Assembly: GCF_003390335.1 (NCBI RefSeq)
Contig: NZ_QUOU01000001.1
Coordinates: 4,092,001-4,156,000, forward strand
Reading direction: 5' to 3'
DNA: 64,000 nt
Source of the DNA: Thalassotalea euphylliae
Lineage (GTDB): Bacteria > Pseudomonadota > Gammaproteobacteria > Enterobacterales > Alteromonadaceae
Shown here: positions 27,593 through 36,054 of the stretch, in pieces
Layout of the letters: every line of letters starts with the position of its first letter
Position numbering within the stretch: position 1 is the stretch's first letter
The notes under the pieces: model-generated
Told to the model about the DNA's origin: nothing
Seen by the model: the letters and a program-made list of their open reading frames with translations, nothing else
Database searches by the model: none
Translations under genes and position numbers: made by a program

Positions 27593-27665
27593 CTACATCC
27601 AATGTTGTCTAACAGAAAATAAGTTGGTGAGAAATTAATTTTATTACCGTGCATAAAGTCATACT

Positions 27666-27710
27666 TGGTTACACATGACCACAACTGACACACTTGGTCA
27701 CAATAGACCA
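27666..27710. promoter_or_regulatory. Two similar dyads, candidate operators
   Basis: TGGTTACACATGACCA (27666-27681) and TGGTCACAATAGACCA (27695-27710) share 11-12 of 16 positions. Their starts are 29 bases apart, nearly three helical turns. They lie 74-118 bases upstream of the hypothetical gene at 27592. Both are imperfect TGGTY/RACCA palindromes; the binding protein is unknown. Confidence 0.45.
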
Positions 27711-28041
27711 CGATTAACATAGCAATAAGCCAGCCAATTACGCTGTTACAATTTTATTGGCGCTCGGTGCCATCAGCAGGGGGGTGGCAAAAAAAGATAG
27801 GGGAGCAGGCCGCAACTTATTGCCTAGCAAAAGGAAAATGTTGCCGTTAAAGAAAGTTGAGTCGAAATTTTAGTTAGCAAAGCTGCTGCTCATGCTGACC
27901 AGCTACTTTAATTTATCGTCCAAAGAAAACTACAAGTTTTCTTCTGCAAATGACGCTAAACGGCTGCGCACCACCCCATGAACTGGTTTAATTGAGCCGG
28001 ACACTTTAATAAAGGACAATGTTCCAATATTGAGGTGTTAA

Positions 28042-28329
28042 ATGACAAAACGAAAAAACAAAACCTATACAACCGAATTTAAACAAGAAGCTGTAGCTTT
28101 AGTGACTGAGCAAGGCTATACGGTCTCACAAGCCGCAGCCTCTTTGGGAATTACAACTAAACTCATTTATAACTGGAAAGCGAAACTTGAACAACAACAA
28201 GCTGGCAATGCGTTAAGTGAAGGTGAACGAGCAGAGCTAAAACGACTGAGAAAAGAAGTTAAAGAACTCAAAGTGGAGAAAGAGATCTTAAAAAAGGCAA
28301 GCGCCTTCTTTGCGAAAGAAATGAAGTAA
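28042..28329 (+). CDS. IS3-family transposase OrfA
   Basis: A 95-aa helix-turn-helix protein: YTTEFKQEAVALVTEQGYTV, then SQAAASLGITTKLIYNWKAK, ending with a Lys/Glu-rich leucine-zipper-like helix. The slippery heptamer A-AAA-AAG at 28290-28296 is in the correct phase for programmed -1 frameshifting. Past it, the -1 frame reads straight into OrfB (YEFVKANSQAHDVRKM then the annotated start), so the functional transposase is the OrfAB fusion. Confidence 0.9.
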   Translation: MTKRKNKTYTTEFKQEAVALVTEQGYTVSQAAASLGITTKLIYNWKAKLEQQQAGNALSEGERAELKRLRKEVKELKVEKEILKKASAFFAKEMK

Positions 28330-28376
28330 AGTACGAGTTCGTCAAAGCCAATAGTCAGGCTCATGACGTCCGCAAG

Positions 28377-29198
28377 ATGTGTGCTGTGATGCAAGTCAGT
28401 CGCTCTGCTTACTATGCATGGCTCAAACGGCCAGCCAAGTTAATTACGGCAGAAGAGCTTCATTTATATCGGCGAGCTAAAGCGCTGTTTAAACGCAGTC
28501 GTGAAAGCTTGGGCTATCGCGAGCTACATAAAAACTTACGCAAAGAAGGCTTTGAAATTGGTAAGCACAGAACTCGAAAGCTCATGGAAGCGTTGAACCT
28601 GAAAGTAAAGCAGCGAGTTGCCTACAAGGTAACAACGAAGCGTAAGCATGCTGATGCAGTTGCAGATAATTTGCTTAATCAGAACTTTAATCCGTTGGGG
28701 CCAAATCAGATTTGGGCTGGTGATGTGACTTATTTAAAAACAGGCGAAGGTTGGATGTATCTTGCTGTTGTGATGGATTTATATTCTCGACGCATTGTTG
28801 GTTGGCATATAGATAAACGTATGACGACTGACTTAGTGATGAAAGCCATGATTAGGGCTTATAACCTGAGAAAACCAGCTAAAGGCTTAGTATTCCACTC
28901 TGACCGAGGCTCTCAATACACCAGTAAGCGTTACCGTCAGCTGCTCGAACAATTTGGTATTCGAGCGAGTATGGGTGATGTGGGAGCCTGTTGGGATAAC
29001 GCAGTAGTGGAGAGGTTCTTTGGCAGTTTGAAACATGATTGGTTACTTAAAGTGGCTCAACCTACGCGTGAGCATATGAAAAATGATGTTGTCGATTATA
29101 TGAAGTATTACAACTTAGAAAGACTGCATTCAGCTAATGGTGATCTGTCACCAGTAGAGTATGAAAATTCTTTTAGAAAAGTGTCCGGCTGGAGTTGA
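28377..29198 (+). CDS. IS3-family transposase OrfB (DDE integrase core)
   Basis: A 273-aa catalytic part with an N-terminal helical HTH_21-like region (YRRAKALFKRSRESLGYREL) and the rve integrase core. The catalytic residues are Asp in WAGDVTYLKT, Asp in FHSDRGSQYTS and Glu in NAVVERFFGSLK. The ATG at 28377 is internal to the -1 frame; expression is expected as an OrfAB fusion. The protein is identical to the second copy at 60808-61629. Confidence 0.92.
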   Translation: MCAVMQVSRSAYYAWLKRPAKLITAEELHLYRRAKALFKRSRESLGYRELHKNLRKEGFEIGKHRTRKLMEALNLKVKQRVAYKVTTKRKHADAVADNLLNQNFNPLGPNQIWAGDVTYLKTGEGWMYLAVVMDLYSRRIVGWHIDKRMTTDLVMKAMIRAYNLRKPAKGLVFHSDRGSQYTSKRYRQLLEQFGIRASMGDVGACWDNAVVERFFGSLKHDWLLKVAQPTREHMKNDVVDYMKYYNLERLHSANGDLSPVEYENSFRKVSGWS

Positions 29199-29314
29199 CC
29201 AGAACAATCGTTAGATCAGGTCTGAACTTCTACACATTCGGCGATATGTTACCTAATCTAGCATGTCGTCGTTTTTGATTATAGAAGGGTTGATCAGTTG
29301 TCGATTAATTTTGA

Positions 29315-29337
29315 CAAAAAAGGGGCCAAATGGCCCC
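29315..29337 (-). terminator. Rho-independent terminator of the symporter gene
   Basis: GGGGCC / GGCCCC with an ATTT loop, followed on the minus strand by seven T, 23 bases past the symporter stop. Confidence 0.9.
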
Positions 29338-29359
29338 AGTAATTTAGGTTTGTCGGTCT

Positions 29360-30922
29360 TTACCACCAAGTCGCGTATAATGCAATCAAGATCAAGATAA
29401 CGCCAACCGCAGCAGTATTAAAGCCTTTAGTTGTATCAAAGCTAACTTCGCTTAAATCTACGCTCTCATTACTTGACTGGCTCTTGCTAGCAAGCGAAAC
29501 AAATATACAAAGTGCAAGACATAATAAGAAAACAAGACCTACGCGATCCATGAATGGCAATTCTGGCCATAGGAACTTAAGTGCTAACGAGAATACGGCT
29601 GAGCCTATCGCTGCGGATAACGCACCTGCTGAGGTAGCTTTAGACCAGAACATGCCCATCACAAAAATAACAACAATACCCGGAGTGAAGAAACCAGTAA
29701 ATTCTTGAATATATTGAAACGCTTGATCGAATTTGCCTAACAAAGGCTCCGCAACTACTAATGCGATGGCTAGAGAAACCAAAGCTGCTATTCGACCTGT
29801 ATGTACATAGTGACGTTGCGACTTACCCGGTTTTAACTTGGCATAAATATCCATAGTAAAAATAGTAGAAATACTATTGGTCATAGATGCCAGTGAAGAA
29901 ACAATAGCAGCGACTAATGCAGCAAATACTAGCCCTTTAATGCCAACAGGCATTAACGACATCATTGAAGGATACGCTTGGTCTGGTGTAGTTAGCTGCG
30001 GGTACAAGATAACAGCCGCAATACCGGGCAATACAACAATTATTGGCATCAATAGTTTAAGATAAGCAGCAAAAGCAATACCTTTCTGTGCTTCTTTAAC
30101 ATCTTTCGCTGCCAATGCACGCTGGATAATATATTGGTTAAAGCCCCAATAGCTGAAGTTCATAATCCACATACCACCAATTAATACTGATATACCCGGT
30201 AAGCTCATGTAATGCTCATTTTCAGGACTCAAAATCATGTCAAAGTGTTCGGGGGCATGCTCTGTAAGCACGCCAAAACCTGCTAATATACCTTGACCAT
30301 CAGAAACAGCATCTAACGCTAAGTAGCTCAGAAATAATCCACCAAATACCAGTAAAACAACTTGTAATATATCTGTATAAGCTACCGCTTTAAGGCCGCC
30401 ATAAAGTGAATAAGCAATTGAGAACACAGCAAGGAAAATCATGCCAAACATCCAGTCAACACCAGCAACAGTTTCTATTGCTAGGCCACCTAACCACAAA
30501 ACAGCCGTCAGGTTGACGAAGATGTAAACGGCTAGCCAGAATAGCGCTAGAGTTGTTTTTACTTTTGAGTCGAAGCGTTGTTCTAGGTATTGAGGCATAG
30601 TGTATATGCCATTTTTCAAGAAAATGGGAAGCATATACTTACCAACAATGATCAAGGTAATTGCCGCCATCCATTCATATGACGCGATTGCTAAACCAAT
30701 TGCGTAACCAGAGCCTGACATACCGATAATCTGCTCCGCTGAGATATTTGAAGCAATAAGTGAAGCTCCTATCGCCCACCAAGGTAGAGCCTTACTTGCT
30801 AAGAAGTAATCCTCTGTATTCTTTCCTTCTTGCTTATCTTCTCGTGAAATCCAAAGGGCTAAAATTAACAGCCCCAAAACGTAGGCGATAAACACACCTA
30901 TATCTAACATTTCTAACTTCAT
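29360..30922 (-). CDS. Na+/galactose symporter (vSGLT-like, SSS family)
   Basis: A 520-aa sodium:solute symporter with about 14 TM helices. The segment SNISAEQIIGMSGSGYAIGL (Asn59, Glu63, Gln64), SYEWMAAITLIIVGKYMLP (Glu83), IYTMPQYLEQRF, NFSYWGFNQYIIQRALAAKD and AQKGIAFAAYLKLLMPIIVV follow the Vibrio parahaemolyticus Na+/galactose transporter almost residue for residue, including the Asn/Gln/Glu set that contacts galactose there. It should bring galactose released in the periplasm into the cell. It is 78 bases downstream of a sulfatase gene in the same direction, so the two form a transcription unit under the ECF-type motif at 32464-32488. A terminator follows. The galactose call rests on resemblance. 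Confidence 0.88.
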   Translation of the reverse strand: MKLEMLDIGVFIAYVLGLLILALWISREDKQEGKNTEDYFLASKALPWWAIGASLIASNISAEQIIGMSGSGYAIGLAIASYEWMAAITLIIVGKYMLPIFLKNGIYTMPQYLEQRFDSKVKTTLALFWLAVYIFVNLTAVLWLGGLAIETVAGVDWMFGMIFLAVFSIAYSLYGGLKAVAYTDILQVVLLVFGGLFLSYLALDAVSDGQGILAGFGVLTEHAPEHFDMILSPENEHYMSLPGISVLIGGMWIMNFSYWGFNQYIIQRALAAKDVKEAQKGIAFAAYLKLLMPIIVVLPGIAAVILYPQLTTPDQAYPSMMSLMPVGIKGLVFAALVAAIVSSLASMTNSISTIFTMDIYAKLKPGKSQRHYVHTGRIAALVSLAIALVVAEPLLGKFDQAFQYIQEFTGFFTPGIVVIFVMGMFWSKATSAGALSAAIGSAVFSLALKFLWPELPFMDRVGLVFLLCLALCIFVSLASKSQSSNESVDLSEVSFDTTKGFNTAAVGVILILIALYATWW

Positions 30923-31000
30923 ATCTTTCCTCTGGGTTTACCCCAAATTTATTATTATGTTCTCTTATCTATTTGATTAAATACTGAATGCGTTAAAGCG

Positions 31001-32419
31001 CTACTCTTTATCTACATTCGTATACTTGGTGTATCGTTCCCTGTTTTGTTTAACCCACTTTGAATGAGTCATGAACAAAGGAGTTTGAAGTTCGTTTTCC
31101 CATGAAAACAGTTTCTTTAGAAGCTTGTTTACGATTGGTGGGTTATCATCAGCTAGGTTCTTCGATTCATATGGGTCTTGCTTTATGTTGTAGAGAACTG
31201 CTGGTCGATCTGGAAATCGAATCAATTTGAAGTCGCCATCTCTTACTGCTGCAAAGCCAGCCCGTTTCCAATATAGTGTTTTATGAGGAGTGCTTGTTTC
31301 TTCTCCAGAAATGAATGGCATTAGGTTAACGCCATCTAACCTCTTGTTACCTTGTTTGTCTGCACTAGCGACCGCTAACGCTGTTGGTAAAATATCTAAC
31401 GCAGAGATGGGATTGTCGTAATAAGTATCGGGCTTAATTTTACCCGGCCAACTCATTGTGAAAGGCACGCGCACGCCACCTTCGGCTAACGTACCTTTAA
31501 TACCTACTAAAGGGAGGTTGCTGGAGAAGTTTGCATCTGAAGGACCACCATTGTCATTTAGAAATACAATAAGGGTATTATCGAGTAAGTTTTTCTCCTT
31601 AAGTGCAGTCATAACTTTTCCAACAGATTCATCTAGTGAAAGTGTCATAGCAGCAAGTGTTCTTCGTTGCGTGTCTTTGATATGAGAAAACTGTTTTAAA
31701 TATTCTGCCTTTGCTTCCATTGGAGCATGAACGGCAGTGTGTGACAGAAATAGAAAGAAAGGCTTTTCTTTACTTTGATCAATAAAATTAATCGCTTCAT
31801 CTGTTAGTACATCAGTTAAGTAACCTTCGTATTTCTCTGCGGTTTTATTCCTATAAATTCGACGATAGTCTGTATCTTGGCCGTCGCCTTCCCAGTAACT
31901 TCTACTTCCACCCAATAATCCATAAAAATGATCAAATCCACGAGAATTAGGGTGAAATTGTGAGGCTTTTCCTAGATGCCATTTACCAATAATACCAGTA
32001 TTGTATCCTGCTGCTTTTAAATGGTCGCCTATAGTTAACTCTTCGACGTTTAGCCCACTATACTCCTCAACATCCCCCGGTTCTGGCCTTACAGGCAAAT
32101 TATACTCATGACCAAATCGTTGTTGGTAACGGCCTGTTAGCATTCCTGCTCTTGACGGACTACAAACTGAAGCTGATACGTAACCTTGTTCAAATACCAC
32201 TCCAGAAGCCGCTAATTTATCTAGATTTGGCGTTTGGAAATTGGCTTTATTTAATCTATTGCCACTGAAACCAATGTCAGAGTATCCAGCATCATCACTC
32301 ATAATTACTAAAATATTGGGTTTTTCTTTAGCGAATGCTGATGACGCAGCAAAGCACCCCAACAATACACTTAATTTAACCAACAGAAATTTATCAGAGA
32401 TAAATTTTAACTTTCCCAT
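31001..32419 (-). CDS. S1-type formylglycine sulfatase (sulfatase A)
   Basis: A 472-aa exported sulfatase with signal peptide (LLVKLSVLLGCFAASSAFA). The type-I active-site motif is CSPSRAGMLTG with Cys86, which must be converted to formylglycine. Metal ligands Asp42-Asp43 lie in MSDDAGYSDIG, and GKWHLGK and LNDNGGPSDANF complete the site. Because the nucleophile is Cys, an anaerobic-type (anSME) or FGE maturase is needed; none lies in this window. It is first in the unit with the Na+/galactose symporter. Probable substrate: sulfated galactose residues, inferred from context. Confidence 0.9.
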   Translation of the reverse strand: MGKLKFISDKFLLVKLSVLLGCFAASSAFAKEKPNILVIMSDDAGYSDIGFSGNRLNKANFQTPNLDKLAASGVVFEQGYVSASVCSPSRAGMLTGRYQQRFGHEYNLPVRPEPGDVEEYSGLNVEELTIGDHLKAAGYNTGIIGKWHLGKASQFHPNSRGFDHFYGLLGGSRSYWEGDGQDTDYRRIYRNKTAEKYEGYLTDVLTDEAINFIDQSKEKPFFLFLSHTAVHAPMEAKAEYLKQFSHIKDTQRRTLAAMTLSLDESVGKVMTALKEKNLLDNTLIVFLNDNGGPSDANFSSNLPLVGIKGTLAEGGVRVPFTMSWPGKIKPDTYYDNPISALDILPTALAVASADKQGNKRLDGVNLMPFISGEETSTPHKTLYWKRAGFAAVRDGDFKLIRFPDRPAVLYNIKQDPYESKNLADDNPPIVNKLLKKLFSWENELQTPLFMTHSKWVKQNRERYTKYTNVDKE

Positions 32420-32463
32420 TTTAGCTCTCTTTAGACTTTTGATAATTCAAGGCAACTTTTTAG

Positions 32464-32488
32464 TTAGACGACTAGGGAAGTTTTTTCC
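32464..32488 (-). promoter_or_regulatory. Shared ECF-type promoter motif upstream of sulfatase A
   Basis: On the minus strand: GGAAAA (32488-32483), 12 nt, CGTC (32470-32467) preceded by T, then TAACTA. It is 45-70 bases upstream of the sulfatase start. One of six equally spaced sites in the locus. Confidence 0.65.
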
Positions 32489-32556
32489 GCTAGTAATGAT
32501 TGAGGAAACTTGCATTTGGTTCGTCTATATGAAAAAGCTTGGATATGAAACAGCAA

Positions 32557-32745
32557 ATGAAAACACTAAAACGATTAGCAGTTTTGGCACTTGGTATGAC
32601 TAGTTTTTTTTAGCGCAAGCAGAATCCACAAAGCCAAATTTTGTTTGGTTGATATCTAAAGACAACTCAAAAGATTACCTGACTTTATATAGCTACAAGG
32701 GAATAGAAACTCCCAACATTGAATCGCTCGCAAGTCCACCCCTTA
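32557..32745 (+). pseudogene. Sulfatase N-terminal remnant
   Basis: The ATG at 32557 starts a signal peptide (MKTLKRLAVLALGMTSFF), then stops at TAG inside a run of eight T. Adding one T restores LAQAESTKPNFVWLISKDNS and ETPNIESLA, the usual N-terminal metal-binding region of a sulfatase that is otherwise absent here. The similarity then ends abruptly; the following 200 bases have no sulfatase likeness. So the gene is both frameshifted and truncated, and it lies opposite to the neighbouring minus-strand genes. It records loss of a further sulfatase. Confidence 0.7.
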
Positions 32746-32965
32746 CTTCCAGAAAATTAACAATAAGTTGATAATTTTGGGGATTGATAAAAGATGGAAC
32801 TACCTTTTTGCTAATGGATAAGTGCCAACGTAAAACCCTCAATTCGAGAAAGCAGCAGTTACTTCACTTTCTCAATGTATTTACACAATGATGAGGTAGA
32901 AAACTAACAAAAGGCTAGATTTTTCTCGAACAAATCAGTAATCCGAATAATTGGCAATCAACATC

Positions 32966-34405
32966 TTATTTAGGTGTTTTTTTCCAAGGATTAGGAAGTT
33001 TTTTTAGAATAAATTCAGGATTATGTGTCCGTGCTTCTTTCAGTTGTTTTTCCATATTAATTGCTATTTCAAGGTACTCGCTATCCGTTTTAGTCGCTAG
33101 CAAATTGCTTTCTTCACTAATATCCCGAGACAAGTCATATAACTCTATCGGCATCTTGTAACGTTTAACTAATTTGTAATCTTCAACCCGCAATGCCTGT
33201 GTAGGCCCTTTAGCCTCATTGAATTCCCAGTACAAATATTCATGTTTTTTCTGCTCTTTATCACCTAACAAAGTAGGTAAAAAAGAAATACCATCAGAAT
33301 CAGGGCATGCGGTTTTTGCTATTTCACAAAATGTATCCATATAATCCCAGAACGCTGAAACATGCTCAGATTTTCTACCTTGCTTAATAGCATTTGGCCA
33401 GAGAACTATCATTGGAACCCGGATCCCTCCCTCATACAGATCTCTTTTCATTCCTTTTAGGGGACCATTGCTATCAAAAAAACCATTGTCATACTCATGC
33501 CCGTTGTCACTGGTAAAAATAATCAACGTGTTTTCGTAAAGCCCTTCAGATTTTAGCTTTGAAACGAGTTTACCTATATCTCTATCTAGTCGAGAGACCA
33601 TTCCTGCGTAACTAACATTACCTTCTGGATCATTTTTATAATGACCATTGGTTTGCAACTTTCTTTCTGGCCAACCTAAATTTAGGTACTGTGATTTAGA
33701 ATCGTCAGGCACCGTAATGGCTTTATGAGGAATGGTGTAAGATAGCATCATAAAAAAGGGCGAGCTAGCATCAACTCCATCTAAATAGTGCAACGCTTCA
33801 TCAGTGAATAAGTCATGCGTATAAACCCCTGTATTGGTTAAATAACCATTTCCTTGAATGATTTCCTTGTCATTATTCCGATACATTTCGTGCCAGTAAA
33901 AATGATGTGCTGCAAGATGAGTTTTATACCCATAAAAGAAATCAAAGCCATTTTGATTTGGCATAGCGTCTAAGTTGAATTCCTTACCGTCAGCCATTCC
34001 CCACTTACCAATCAATGAAGTTTGATATCCAGCATTTTGCATCACTAACCCCAGAGAGGGATAACTAGGTGAGATTTCTACTGGATTGCCGCTAGCCGTC
34101 CACTTTGGGTTACCTCGAATGGGGCTATGACCAGTATGAAAACCCGTAAGCAGGCTCGCGCGAGATGGTCCACAAACTGTAGAACCAGCATAATGTTGTG
34201 TGAATAGAACTCCTGACTCAGCTAATGAATCTATATTAGGCGTCCTGATTTTAGTTTGCCCGTAGCTACCTAAATCACCATATCCAAGATCATCAGCTAA
34301 CACCAATAGAATATTAGGTCTTGCATCAGTACTATTCAATTCTGCATTTGAAAAAAGAGATAAAACAACAAGAAAACAACTCAGCAACCGAACCATTATA
34401 ATCAT
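32966..34405 (-). CDS. S1-type formylglycine sulfatase (sulfatase B)
   Basis: A 479-aa exported sulfatase with signal sequence LLSCFLVVLSLFSNAE. The active-site Cys78 is in CGPSRASLLTG; metal ligands are in LADDLGYGDLG and in FTSDNGHEYDNG; IGKWGMADGKEF replaces the usual GKWHLG, so the His of that motif is changed to Gly-Met and the substrate pocket is likely distinct. Its start overlaps the stop of the beta-helix gene (TAATG), so they are translationally coupled. It is the last gene of the five-gene minus-strand operon from 42205. Substrate unknown; sulfated galactan inferred. Confidence 0.88.
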   Translation of the reverse strand: MIIMVRLLSCFLVVLSLFSNAELNSTDARPNILLVLADDLGYGDLGSYGQTKIRTPNIDSLAESGVLFTQHYAGSTVCGPSRASLLTGFHTGHSPIRGNPKWTASGNPVEISPSYPSLGLVMQNAGYQTSLIGKWGMADGKEFNLDAMPNQNGFDFFYGYKTHLAAHHFYWHEMYRNNDKEIIQGNGYLTNTGVYTHDLFTDEALHYLDGVDASSPFFMMLSYTIPHKAITVPDDSKSQYLNLGWPERKLQTNGHYKNDPEGNVSYAGMVSRLDRDIGKLVSKLKSEGLYENTLIIFTSDNGHEYDNGFFDSNGPLKGMKRDLYEGGIRVPMIVLWPNAIKQGRKSEHVSAFWDYMDTFCEIAKTACPDSDGISFLPTLLGDKEQKKHEYLYWEFNEAKGPTQALRVEDYKLVKRYKMPIELYDLSRDISEESNLLATKTDSEYLEIAINMEKQLKEARTHNPEFILKKLPNPWKKTPK

Positions 34406-36045
34406 TAGTTAACCTCAATAGCGCCCAAGTCAGGCTTACCAACAATTGGATTTCCAAAGAAGTCCATTCTAGGTTCCATTCCAACATATAATCCCAGTAC
34501 ATCACCTTCTATAAAGCTAATTAGAACTCCCTTATCTTTCACAATATTAGTATTTTTCGGCTCAAACTCTTCAGGCACTGGTGTTTCACTTAATTCAAAG
34601 CCAGCATCACCAAATATTGGCGCAGCATCACTAACAGGTGCCGCATGAGGCCAACTTTTTGAATGCAAAAATAAGTTATTAGAAAATTCAAAATTCTTAG
34701 TGTTACTTTTACCATTTTTTTCAGGTGTATATTGATCGCCTAATACATATCCTGCGTCGCCGATCACATGAAAAATATTGTTGGCAACTAATGCTCCATC
34801 GGTTGCTTTGTCTATAGCAACCTTAGAAACGATAGATGCATCGACGTAAATAGTATTATTGTAGAAATAACTGTTAAATGGCCCTTTGCGCTTCTTTTTG
34901 CCATTAAAACCGCTTAACCAAAACGTTTTTCCTTCTTGAAAAGCGCCATTTTTACCTTTAACTCGATGGCCATCGTTATAACTGATGTTATAGCGATAAG
35001 CAGTGTTGTAGTTGTTGCCTAAAACTTCATAAAAACCGCCTGCGTTATTTGCACTGTAGTTATATTGAACAATGACATCTTTGCAATTGAAATCAATGTG
35101 CACTCCAGCCGAATCACCCGGGCCATTAGCGTTAGTGAAATGATTTTGTTCGATAATTATTTTTTCGCTGCTCCATGTCCACAGACCAGATCCTCGTCCC
35201 CACTTCCTAGGATCATCATGACTACCTGATTTATTCACTTGATTATCAGAAAACAATCCACCAATAACTCCGCTTAATTGGATACCCGGTCCACCTGTTC
35301 TATAAACTTTATTTCCTTGAACCGTTACGTCAAAGATTCTTCTATGTTTAGACGTAAATTTAATACCCGTATGCGCTACATTTTCTACTATTGAGTTTGT
35401 GATTTTTAAATCATTAATAGTTGCGTCTGGCAGGTTATTTATAACTCTGATGCCCCAACCATAGTTTTGCGTTCCATTTGCAGATTTAGTTTCTTTGCTG
35501 CTTCGTTTTATACCTTTGGAATAGTAGAACACATCGTGTACGTTCAAGTTATCTAATGAGATTGATTGGTAACTCCCCGTCGAATAAGTACGAATTAACA
35601 CACCAACTCTCATTTCCTTTTTCTTCCCAGACAAATTATCCGAAATTGGGGTATTAGCAGTAATTTCGAGATTGGAAACTTTAATATAGCTACTATCGAC
35701 TATTTTTATAGCGCTAAGATGCTTATCAGCATCAATATGTGCCATGCCTGAATTGATTGACGTTTTTCCATTTTTTACAGAGAAAGTGCCAATCGATATT
35801 GGACTCTGCTCAGTTCCTCTAACACCTTCAATAACCAATTGGCCAGTAAACGACGCTCCTTCCTCAAAATACACATTGTCACCCGGCATAAGTTGAACTT
35901 TGCGTAATTTCCATAGTTCTTTCCAAGCAGAACTTGGGGCACTTCCTTTATTGGTGTTATTGCCATTTGGACTAAGGTAATAGTCAGCACCAATTGCGTT
36001 TAACGAAAAAGCTAATAACAACACAGCATATTTAAAAATCGTCAC
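34405..36045 (-). CDS. Secreted right-handed beta-helix protein, candidate glycan-active enzyme
   Basis: A 546-aa exported protein (signal peptide LLLAFSLNAIGA). The N-terminus YYLSPNGNNTNKGSAPSSAW and MPGDNVYFEEGASFTGQLVI is the capping region found on beta-helix polysaccharide lyases and glycosidases. Then come many short Asn-rich turns typical of PbH1 repeats (SYIKVSNLEIT, DLKITNSIVENVAHTGIKF, EQNHFTNANGPGDSAGVHID, QYNYSANNAGG), ending in a FFGNPIVGKPDLGAIEVN cap common in this fold. I cannot assign a known family. No endo-acting galactanase is otherwise visible in the window, so this is the best candidate. It lies between two sulfatase genes in the operon, 9 bases after the one upstream. 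Confidence 0.75.
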   Translation of the reverse strand: MTIFKYAVLLLAFSLNAIGADYYLSPNGNNTNKGSAPSSAWKELWKLRKVQLMPGDNVYFEEGASFTGQLVIEGVRGTEQSPISIGTFSVKNGKTSINSGMAHIDADKHLSAIKIVDSSYIKVSNLEITANTPISDNLSGKKKEMRVGVLIRTYSTGSYQSISLDNLNVHDVFYYSKGIKRSSKETKSANGTQNYGWGIRVINNLPDATINDLKITNSIVENVAHTGIKFTSKHRRIFDVTVQGNKVYRTGGPGIQLSGVIGGLFSDNQVNKSGSHDDPRKWGRGSGLWTWSSEKIIIEQNHFTNANGPGDSAGVHIDFNCKDVIVQYNYSANNAGGFYEVLGNNYNTAYRYNISYNDGHRVKGKNGAFQEGKTFWLSGFNGKKKRKGPFNSYFYNNTIYVDASIVSKVAIDKATDGALVANNIFHVIGDAGYVLGDQYTPEKNGKSNTKNFEFSNNLFLHSKSWPHAAPVSDAAPIFGDAGFELSETPVPEEFEPKNTNIVKDKGVLISFIEGDVLGLYVGMEPRMDFFGNPIVGKPDLGAIEVN

Positions 36046-36054
36046 GGTTTAACC

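Larger units (their letters stand above)
27979..29206 (+). mobile_element. IS3-family insertion sequence, copy 1 (1228 bp)
   Basis: The ends are imperfect inverted repeats sharing CTGGT near the tip and AGCCGGACACTTT inside: left TGAACTGGTTTAATTGAGCC, right end read inward TGTTCTGGTCAACTCCAGCC. It carries orfA and orfB. The flanks (CCA left, ATC right) do not form a target duplication, unlike the second copy, which suggests recombination or decay after insertion. It separates the ParA-linked cluster from the sulfatase locus. Confidence 0.9.
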
